Made by a program: the position numbers and the translations under genes. The notes beneath the pieces were generated by a model that did not search any database, was not told the DNA's origin, and saw only the letters and a list, made by a program, of their open reading frames with translations. A stretch of DNA of 64,000 nucleotides from NCBI RefSeq assembly GCF_000504165.1, contig NZ_AYSE01000006.1, positions 248,001 to 312,000 of the forward strand, given 5' to 3'. Of this stretch, positions 35,777-42,371 are shown piece after piece. Source of the stretch: Bacillus sp. FJAT-14578. GTDB taxonomy: Bacteria; Bacillota; Bacilli; Bacillales; Bacillaceae_H. Position 1 is the first letter of the stretch, and the number at the start of each line of letters is the position of its first letter.

Positions 35777-37156
35777 ATGAACTGGAAAAAAATATTATTG
35801 CTTGCCATTCCTTCCATCGCTTCGTTTGCGGCCATGACGGCTACAGGAACCATTAATCTCATTATGGTAGGGCAGCTCGGAGCTTTGGCCATTGCGATTG
35901 TTGGTGTGTCCAATATTATCATGTACAATGTTTGGGCCTTGTTTTCCGGTATTGGACATACAGTCAACTACCTCGTTGCTCAAAATTTCGGCTCCAATAA
36001 TATGAAAAAAGGAGTGGAACGCACGCAGCTTGCGCTGTATTTCTGTCTTGCCGCAAGCGTTTTGATTACCCTTACCGGTTTATTCGCTTCAGGGTCGCTT
36101 TTATCATTAATGGGTGCTTCAACGGAATTTATTAAACAAGGGGAAAGTTATTTAACAATCCGTTTTTTCGCGATGATCTTTTCGATTTTCACCTTTGCGT
36201 TTCATGGCTTTTTCAGGGGAATCGGCGATGCCAAAACACCTATGGCCACCTCCATTATTGGAAATATCATCATGATTTTTTTCACCTATACGCTGACTTA
36301 CGGAAATTTAGGTTTTCCTGAAATCGGATTGGCGGGCGCAGGCTGGGCTGTCTTCATTGGCGAAGGAATCATTATGCTCACCTCGGCTTTTGTGTACTTT
36401 TTTCAGTTGCATAAGAAATATAATACCCGTTCAATGGCTGGGTGGAATCGTACAGAGTCAAAGTTAATCTTTACCGAGAGTTCAAAGTTGGGAATAGAGG
36501 AATTTTCGAAGAGTATCGCGATGTTTGTATTTACGATGTTTGTGACCCGCTTGGGAACGAACGCCCTGGCGGCGAATGAAATCGCACTCAGTGTCATGAG
36601 TTTTGGCTTTATGCCCGCTTTTGCCTTTGGAGCGACGGCAACAATCCTGGTCGGGCAAGAAGTCGGAAGAGCCAACCCGCTGGGGGCACGAAGACTCGGA
36701 ACAGAAACAGCCATACTCGGAAGCATATTCATTCTTCTTCTAGGCTTACTGGAGTTTATATTCGCTGAACCCATCATCAATATGTACACGACAGACCCAA
36801 ACGTTTCCCACTTGGCAGCCACTTTAATCAAAATTTCTGCGTTTTGGCAAATATTTGATGCATTATTCAATTTCTACGCAGGAGGGTTAAGGGGCATCGG
36901 CGACACTTCCTTTCTTCTTAAAGCATCTGTCCTGACAGGCTGGTTCGTTTTTATACCGCTCACTTATGTATTTACGTTTATACTCGGATTAAAAAGCATC
37001 GGCGCCTGGATTGCATTGTATACCTTCCTCATGGTACTTGGGGCTACATTAATGATTCGCTTCTATCGAACGGATTGGGCCAATATTGAAATGAAGTCAG
37101 GCGAAGAGCCGACGGCAGCTGACCATCAAGAAAAAAGCATGGAAACGATAGGATAA
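35777..37156 (+). CDS. MATE-family efflux transporter
   Basis: A 459-residue 12-helix transporter of the multidrug and toxin extrusion family. The two homologous halves are visible: LIMVGQLGALAIAIVGVSN and GFFRGIGDAKTPM in the first, and LGTNALAANEIALSV and GGLRGIGDTSFLL in the second. ATG 35777 follows GGAG; the frame is open to 35681. It is divergent from thiC and is not under the TPP riboswitch, which faces the other way. Substrate unknown. Confidence 0.88.
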   Translation: MNWKKILLLAIPSIASFAAMTATGTINLIMVGQLGALAIAIVGVSNIIMYNVWALFSGIGHTVNYLVAQNFGSNNMKKGVERTQLALYFCLAASVLITLTGLFASGSLLSLMGASTEFIKQGESYLTIRFFAMIFSIFTFAFHGFFRGIGDAKTPMATSIIGNIIMIFFTYTLTYGNLGFPEIGLAGAGWAVFIGEGIIMLTSAFVYFFQLHKKYNTRSMAGWNRTESKLIFTESSKLGIEEFSKSIAMFVFTMFVTRLGTNALAANEIALSVMSFGFMPAFAFGATATILVGQEVGRANPLGARRLGTETAILGSIFILLLGLLEFIFAEPIINMYTTDPNVSHLAATLIKISAFWQIFDALFNFYAGGLRGIGDTSFLLKASVLTGWFVFIPLTYVFTFILGLKSIGAWIALYTFLMVLGATLMIRFYRTDWANIEMKSGEEPTAADHQEKSMETIG

Positions 37157-37169
37157 GCTTTAAAGGTTT

Positions 37170-37210
37170 ACCTAAGGGGATGACCCCCGCAGGGCGGCAT
37201 CCCCTTAGGT
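37170..37210 (+). terminator. Hairpin downstream of the MATE gene
   Basis: ACCTAAGGGGATG paired with CATCCCCTTAGGT, loop ACCCCCGCAGGGCGG-like, then CTAAAAAATT. Probable terminator. Confidence 0.6.
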
Positions 37211-37256
37211 CTAAAAAATTCGCCATGGCCGCAGAGCGGCCATGGCGAATTTTTTA
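37211..37256. terminator. Bidirectional terminator after the SpoIID-SLH gene
   Basis: Perfect 21-bp stem CTAAAAAATTCGCCATGGCC G... around a 4-base loop, with A6/T6 tracts at both ends, right at the stop of the surface-protein gene. Confidence 0.85.
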
Positions 37257-37258
37257 GA

Positions 37259-39073
37259 CTATTGATTGGTTTTCTCCATCTCAAGATAGATGACTTTAGC
37301 AGCCTGTGCCCTTGAAAGAAAATTTTTCGGTTTAAATGTTCCATCTGAATAGCCGTCTAAAATTCCGGCTTCAGAAACAGCCTCCACCAAACCTGGCCGT
37401 TTCATTTGATAATTGTCCGTAAATTTCTCTGGACGGCTGACAGGAGATAATTGCAAGGCACGCCCAATCATGACAGCCATTTCCTCACGGGTAATCGGTA
37501 CGTTTGAATTGAAGTGTGTGCCCACTTCTGTTTGCAGTAAAAGGCCGTTTTGAATAGCCGCTTCCACGTATGGATTCGCCCAATCGTCTTTCGGTACATC
37601 CGGAAAGGACTGTTGATTGAAGACGAGTCCATACCCGATTGAATTGATCATGATTTTAGTAAATTGGGCTCTTGTCACCGTGTTATTTGGCCTAAATGTA
37701 CGATCTGAATACCCAGAAATAATATTTTTCTGAGATAAATCATTAATATAAGTTTCCGCCCAATGCGTGTCCGTTACATCTTTGAAATTGACGTAATTTT
37801 CATACTCTTTATCCAAAGCAGTTCCTTCATAATAAAAAGCTAAAATGTCTTTATACGTTTTTCCTGACTCCGCTGCTTTTTTGGTACCGTATTGACTCAT
37901 GCCTACACCGTGCCCATCACCGCGTCCTTGTAATCGAATCGTACTGCCGGAGTTACTTACAGAATCCACAAGGTAGCTTAATATGACCCGATTCCCTATA
38001 AGGGCCCTTATTTTAGATGCGCTCGTATTGGTGAATTGCAGCTTTTGAACAGCCAGCTTTCCACCCGAATCCCTTAAGTCTTTCACAAAAAATTCTACCG
38101 TAATGCTGCCTTTACTTACACGTCCTCCCGATGTTGGCGCATGTAATGATACTTGAGGAATGTTCACGATTTTCATCTCTTTGTTCGCAAAGCCGTTTTG
38201 TTGGAGCCATTTTTTGATGTTTGAAGCAATGACAGCGTCTGACTCCTTCGCCGCAGACCACCAGGTATCTGAATGGACTAAATCTTTGCCCGTTAAGTCG
38301 ATTTGTTTTTTATTGAACGAGACGCTCCATGTCATTTTTGGATCGAACGGGTCCTCTTTTATCCTGAAATATGGGGCAAAGGTATTTCCCCATGCATTCG
38401 CATTTGATTCTGTCATCCCTCCGTTACTTGCAGAGAAGACGGCACTAATCAACTTACCATTATACTTCAGTACTTCCCCGGCCGTCTCATCGACAGCTTT
38501 GCTGCTGTTTGGGTGCCAATTCTGTCCCCCATATACTTGGTAATTGATGGTATCATCGATTACTTTATGAATATAGCTCATGGCATATGTTCTCGCCGCT
38601 ACGGCTTGTACTTTCAATGCTTCGCCATTCCACGTAGCGGGCATTTCATTCGGAACGACCCCTTTTACGTAGTTTTCCATTGAAATAGCATTAATGGGTC
38701 TTATGTAGTTTTTGTTTTCTATCACAAAATGAAAGCTTCCCAAATATGGACGATCGTTGATCGCTAGCGTATTCTCTGCCTCCGAGGGCTTTACTTCCAA
38801 ACTCTCAAACTCTTTTAAACGGCGCTGATCTTCGTATAAAGCCATCTTCCCGTTTTCCGATTTCAATGTATACGATACATTGGACTTCAAAGAAATACTC
38901 CCGTCGTTCGTCGTATAATTCCCGGAAGGTTTAAGCGATATTTCGGTTTTGTTGCCCAAATAATTCACTAATTTTACTTGTATGACCGGTTCATACCCTG
39001 CTTTTGGTTTTAAACCTGGAAAACTAGTGAAAATAAGAGCGGCAACCATTAAATAAACAATAACTTTCTTCAT
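37259..39073 (-). CDS. SpoIID/LytB-domain surface protein with SLH repeats
   Basis: About 604 residues. An N-terminal signal peptide (MKKVIVYLMVAALIFTSFPG) precedes a SpoIID/LytB domain from about 100 to 430 (ENYVKGVVPNEMPATWNGEALKVQAVAARTYA, VFSASNGG, GRGDGHGVGMSQYG). Three S-layer-homology repeats follow to the C-terminus (FKDVTDTHWAETYI, FPDVPKDDWANPYV, FTDNYQMKRPGLVEAV, with FRPNNTVTRAQFTKIM-type motifs). It should act outside the cell on peptidoglycan and attach to secondary wall polymers. A c-di-GMP-I riboswitch and a terminator lie in its 5' leader. ATG 39073 follows GGGGAAGAG. Confidence 0.92.
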   Translation of the reverse strand: MKKVIVYLMVAALIFTSFPGLKPKAGYEPVIQVKLVNYLGNKTEISLKPSGNYTTNDGSISLKSNVSYTLKSENGKMALYEDQRRLKEFESLEVKPSEAENTLAINDRPYLGSFHFVIENKNYIRPINAISMENYVKGVVPNEMPATWNGEALKVQAVAARTYAMSYIHKVIDDTINYQVYGGQNWHPNSSKAVDETAGEVLKYNGKLISAVFSASNGGMTESNANAWGNTFAPYFRIKEDPFDPKMTWSVSFNKKQIDLTGKDLVHSDTWWSAAKESDAVIASNIKKWLQQNGFANKEMKIVNIPQVSLHAPTSGGRVSKGSITVEFFVKDLRDSGGKLAVQKLQFTNTSASKIRALIGNRVILSYLVDSVSNSGSTIRLQGRGDGHGVGMSQYGTKKAAESGKTYKDILAFYYEGTALDKEYENYVNFKDVTDTHWAETYINDLSQKNIISGYSDRTFRPNNTVTRAQFTKIMINSIGYGLVFNQQSFPDVPKDDWANPYVEAAIQNGLLLQTEVGTHFNSNVPITREEMAVMIGRALQLSPVSRPEKFTDNYQMKRPGLVEAVSEAGILDGYSDGTFKPKNFLSRAQAAKVIYLEMEKTNQ

Positions 39074-39221
39074 CTCTTCCCCATCTTTCTGCCCGCAAAT
39101 CATATTTTTCTATGAAGTACTTCCAATTCATCAGCTACAAGCTTTTGTCTCTTAGCGGGAAAACGGCCGTTTTGCTCACATAAACCAAGCATGAGCACTG
39201 CTTTTTAACAAAGGCAATAAA

Positions 39222-39250
39222 TAACCCCGCTTTACCGAAAAGCGGGGTTA
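39222..39250 (-). terminator. Leader terminator upstream of the SpoIID-SLH gene
   Basis: Minus-strand TAACCCCGCTTT-TCGG-AAAGCGGGGTTA-type hairpin followed by TTTATTG. It lies between the c-di-GMP aptamer and the gene, in the position of an expression platform. No gene ends here. Confidence 0.75.
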
Positions 39251-39367
39251 CACATTTACAGAGTCTACAGTGGAGTAGAAAACTAGCTTTAGAGCCTCAT
39301 CATGCTTCTCTTCGTTCATGGTTGTTTTCTTGCCTTTTTTATTGTAGATTTTACTGTACCCTTCATC

Positions 39368-39451
39368 TTTCGGCAGCTGGCAGACATAGTGTTCTTGGAA
39401 CACCTTAGTCCCTGTAGCTTTGCGTCACGGATTTTCACCCGTTTTGCTTTT
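39368..39451 (-). promoter_or_regulatory. c-di-GMP-I (GEMM) riboswitch
   Basis: The minus strand reads GCAAAACGG-GTGAAAAT-CCGTGACGCAAAGC, then TACAGGGACTAAGG, a variable TGTTCC..GAACA hairpin, and TATGTCTGCCAGCTGCCGAA. The GTGA-type tetraloop region, GACGCAAAGC core, GGGACTAAGG joint and CTGCCAGCTGCCG 3' side match the GEMM-I consensus in order. It sits about 300 nt upstream of the SpoIID-SLH start, on the same strand. Frame 39302-39499 on the plus strand is only its antisense. Confidence 0.92.
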
Positions 39452-39733
39452 ATCGAGATTCAGTCGACAGACCGTCCAATTAATCTCTTACTCTTATAAT
39501 AAAACGCTAGCAGAAAAAGAGAAATACTAAAAAACTTACCTATTGTTCCATAATTTTCATGTTTACTTTCTGTAAAAACAGGTAATTGAAAAGAAAGAGC
39601 GTATAATATAATCAACCGGACCATGAGGATGAATACCTTCTTGGATCAAGAGAAAGAGGATGGAATGATATCCAAATCTTTTGATCATCAAATCATCAAA
39701 ATATGATTAGAATTAATGAAGGAGAGGATTGTT

Positions 39734-40339
39734 ATGTCAACACAAAACAAGCAAAAAATCAATTTCCCCATAAAAGGGAAGCTGATGAAGGGGGTCGCTG
39801 CCCTTGCCTTAGGAACAGCCATTACAGGAGGAATTTTATCCTTTCATCAAGCAGAGGCACAAGAAGCAACCGATAACGTTCTTACAACCCAAGAATCTAT
39901 TAGAGATGTTGTCGGAATAGTAACCAAACATGTTGACAATGATTCCATCGAATTCGACGTAGAAGGTGATGTTAGCATCTATCACTGCAACGGTGAAGCA
40001 GCATGCCAACAAGAGATTAATAACTTCAAGCTCGGTTCCGGTTTGCTCATACAATTCATCGAAACAAAGGATCATCAATATATGATTAAGAACACGGAAT
40101 CTTTATATGAACCCGAAACCGACGAAGTGGAGAAAGTAATAGAAGCTGACTATCAGTCTATGGTAAATGGACAATCAGTTAAAGTTTACATAAAAAATCA
40201 GCCAAGAATTCTTCCGCTGCAGGAATACCTGCAAGACCAGAATTTTGATTCCCAGTTTTCACCTGGAACGAAAGTCACCCTCTTAGTACGGGAAGATACT
40301 CAAGGAAATATGACAGTCTGTGCAATTAATGAATTATAA
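39734..40339 (+). CDS. Secreted protein of unknown function
   Basis: A 201-residue protein. The signal peptide has a basic start (MSTQNKQKINFPIKGKLMKG), hydrophobic core VAALALGTAITGGILSF and a likely cleavage after AEA near 43. The mature part is acidic and beta-rich, with a cysteine pair (YHCNGEAACQQE) and a final cysteine (VCAINEL). No family is recognised. ATG 39734 follows AAGGAGAGG. It is divergent from the c-di-GMP-controlled surface protein. Confidence 0.65.
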   Translation: MSTQNKQKINFPIKGKLMKGVAALALGTAITGGILSFHQAEAQEATDNVLTTQESIRDVVGIVTKHVDNDSIEFDVEGDVSIYHCNGEAACQQEINNFKLGSGLLIQFIETKDHQYMIKNTESLYEPETDEVEKVIEADYQSMVNGQSVKVYIKNQPRILPLQEYLQDQNFDSQFSPGTKVTLLVREDTQGNMTVCAINEL

Positions 40340-40346
40340 AATAAAA

Positions 40347-40384
40347 ATGGCTCCACCGGTATAAAAGCATACCGGTGGAGCCAT
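40347..40384. terminator. Bidirectional terminator between the secreted-protein and mapB genes
   Basis: ATGGCTCCACCGGTA-N8-TACCGGTGGAGCCAT, with ATAAAA/TCTTCA flanks; T-rich on the minus strand. Confidence 0.8.
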
Positions 40385-40433
40385 CTTCATGTAAAGACTT
40401 CACATTTACTGAATTCAGCGTCAAATAGAAATA

Positions 40434-41180
40434 TTACTGCTGTGTCAACACCAACGGACCTTCCTTCGTAATCGCGATCGTATGTTCATACTGAGCGGAC
40501 AGCTTTCCGTCAACAGTTCTTGCTGTCCATCCATTGGCATCCATCTTACTTTTCCATGTCCCCACATTCAGCATCGGTTCAATGGTAATAACCATCCCTT
40601 CTTTTAAACGCATGCCTTTGCCAGGTTTGCCATAATGGAGGACAGTGGGATCTTCGTGCATCGTTTTACCGATGCCATGTCCCGTGAATTCCCTCACAAC
40701 CGAGAACTTTTCAGCTTCTGCATAGCTTTGGATGGCATGGCCGATATCACCGAGCCTGTTTCCAGCGACTGCTTGTTCAATCCCTTTATACATAGCCTTT
40801 TCCGTCACTGTCAATAAATTTTGGGCTTCTGTCGAAATATTCCCCACTGTATGTGTCCAGGCGGAGTCAGCAAGCCCTCCTTTTAGGTTCACTACCATGT
40901 CAATCGTGACAATGTCACCTTCTTTAAGCGGTTTGTCAGTCGGAAAACCGTGGCATATTTCATCATTGACAGAAGCACACGTCGCATAAGGATATCCATG
41001 GAATCCTTTTTGTTCCGGTGTCGCACCGTGCTTTTCTAAATACCCCTCGACAAAGCGGTCAATTTCTAATGTGGTCATCCCCGGTTTAATCATTTTCGCA
41101 ATTTCTTTATGACAGGAAGCCAGCAGCTTACCTGCTTCATGCATCAATTGGATTTCTCTTTCACTTTTTATTGTAATCAT
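40434..41180 (-). CDS. mapB: Type I methionine aminopeptidase (second copy, MapB-like)
   Basis: A 248-residue pita-bread-fold metalloprotease that removes initiator methionine. Metal and catalytic positions are visible: H in GFHGYPYATCASVND near 61, D in VTIDMVVNLKGGLADSAWTH (two Asp) near 92-103, H in GHGIGKTMHEDP near 167 and E in ITIEPMLN near 200, with the final E in YEHTIAIT. The family has a ribosomal-operon copy (map) and a free-standing one (B. subtilis MapB/YflG); standing alone, this is likely the latter. Confidence 0.93.
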   Translation of the reverse strand: MITIKSEREIQLMHEAGKLLASCHKEIAKMIKPGMTTLEIDRFVEGYLEKHGATPEQKGFHGYPYATCASVNDEICHGFPTDKPLKEGDIVTIDMVVNLKGGLADSAWTHTVGNISTEAQNLLTVTEKAMYKGIEQAVAGNRLGDIGHAIQSYAEAEKFSVVREFTGHGIGKTMHEDPTVLHYGKPGKGMRLKEGMVITIEPMLNVGTWKSKMDANGWTARTVDGKLSAQYEHTIAITKEGPLVLTQQ

Positions 41181-41366
41181 CGATGGTCTCTCCTAATGTT
41201 GTTGAACGACAACTTCATCTCTTTTGTTAAGTAGGTCAGCTTTGTGCCCTCTCCAGTTTCGGGACTGCATGATGTTTTCAACAACCAATTTTGCATTCTG
41301 TTTTTATTATACACATTGGATCTTATATATTTAAATATAATGGTCTCCACTCCATCTAGCATAAAA

Positions 41367-41418
41367 CGAGCCGTCAGCAAGAATCCATGATGTGACTGGA
41401 TTCCACTAAACGGCCCGC
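41367..41418 (-). terminator. Terminator of the 45-aa gene
   Basis: Minus-strand GGGCCGT-N6-GAATCCA-N9-TGGATTC-N6-ACGGCTCG followed by TTTTAT. Confidence 0.65.
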
Positions 41419-41459
41419 TTCAACAGAATGGAATGACCCTATTCATTTCCTATTTTGGA

Positions 41460-41597
41460 TTACATCTCGTTTTCAAATGAATTGAAATGTCGGTCGTTTT
41501 GACAGCTTTCGCAGATGTGAAGCATTCTGATTGGCATCTGTTCATGTTCGTCCATTTCGACTTCCTCTTCGATTCCGCACAATTCACACACTCTCAC
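41460..41597 (-). CDS. Small CxxC zinc protein (45 aa)
   Basis: GTG at 41597 follows AGAAGGAGGG. The frame reads MRVCELCGIEEEVEMDEHEQ, then HICESCQND and ends FENEM-TAA. Two CxxC motifs about 22 residues apart indicate a zinc ribbon. It is the last member of a leftward run FNT-FdhF-DUF1641-HMA-like-this gene, with a terminator after it, so it may be part of the formate cluster. Function unknown. Confidence 0.7.
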   Translation of the reverse strand: MRVCELCGIEEEVEMDEHEQMPIRMLHICESCQNDRHFNSFENEM

Positions 41598-41636
41598 TTG
41601 GCTTCCCTCCTTCTACCCATGATCGGAAGTCATCCA

Positions 41637-41855
41637 TCAATGTGCGCTTTCGTCAATACGAAAGCCCGTATCAAGGACAGCTTGTTTAAAATCCTGGTAT
41701 GATGCCGCCTTTTCATCATAGGTAAAAGTGGCTTCGTGATTCGTCAGGTTCATTTCCGCTCTTCGGATGCCCCATACTTCATGTAATGCATGAAGAACCT
41801 TATCAGCATCTTGCTGAGTGACCACTCCCTCTACTTTAATGACTCCTGTTTGCAA
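41637..41855 (-). CDS. HMA-like small protein without the CxxC motif
   Basis: A 72-residue ferredoxin-like alpha/beta protein: VIKVEGVVTQQDADKVLHAL then GIRRAEMNLTNHEATFTYDE, matching the layout of heavy-metal-associated domains. The metal loop GMxCxxC is replaced by GVVTQQDA, so copper binding by that site is unlikely. The start is TTG behind AAGGAGGGGG. It lies 18 bp downstream of the DUF1641 gene in the formate cluster. Confidence 0.6.
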   Translation of the reverse strand: MQTGVIKVEGVVTQQDADKVLHALHEVWGIRRAEMNLTNHEATFTYDEKAASYQDFKQAVLDTGFRIDESAH

Positions 41856-41873
41856 TGCGACCCCCTCCTTATC

Positions 41874-42371
41874 TTAATGCAGCTTCCCGTTTTCCTGCTG
41901 AAACGCCTCCCCCATCCCCTGCATAAACCCCATCATCGTGGCCAGAGATGCCTTCACTTCAGAATTGCCCATGTTTTTCCCGAGCTTCCATAAACTTTGC
42001 TCTTCCCCTTGGTGGGCACTTTCTGTTGCTCGTTCAAGCCCTTGGCTAAGCCCTTGAAAAATGATTTTCAATTGATCCGGATTGATGGAGCCTAAAAATC
42101 CCAATGCATTCATCCCATTTTTAATCGTATTGTGCATGTTTGGCTTGTTGATTTGTTGAATTGCGATGGCCCCTACATCCGTTCGTTTTTGCAGCAAACC
42201 GTGAATGGCATTTAAAGCCCCCATTTCCTGAAGTTCTTTTAAAATGCCTAGTGTCGTCACGATAGCTTCACGGTTTTCAGCGAGTGCCGCAACAATATCA
42301 GCAACTGCCTGGGCTTGCTCTTCTTCCTTGTTTGGAACGTGCTTGTTAATTTGCCTGATAGCCTTCGCCAT
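41874..42371 (-). CDS. DUF1641 protein of the formate dehydrogenase locus (YrhD-like)
   Basis: A 165-residue helical protein (VADIVAALAENREAIVTTLGILKELQEMGAL, then NALGFLGSINPDQLKII). DUF1641 proteins occur next to FdhF/YrhE-type formate dehydrogenases in Bacillus, which is the arrangement here. ATG 42371 follows AAGGGGGATGAAT and lies inside the end of the fdhF gene (about 26-bp overlap), implying translational coupling. The molecular role is not established. Confidence 0.8.
   Translation of the reverse strand: MAKAIRQINKHVPNKEEEQAQAVADIVAALAENREAIVTTLGILKELQEMGALNAIHGLLQKRTDVGAIAIQQINKPNMHNTIKNGMNALGFLGSINPDQLKIIFQGLSQGLERATESAHQGEEQSLWKLGKNMGNSEVKASLATMMGFMQGMGEAFQQENGKLH

Noticed and set aside
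39302..39499. 65-codon plus-strand frame
   Set aside because: It is the antisense of the c-di-GMP aptamer and has no ribosome-binding site.
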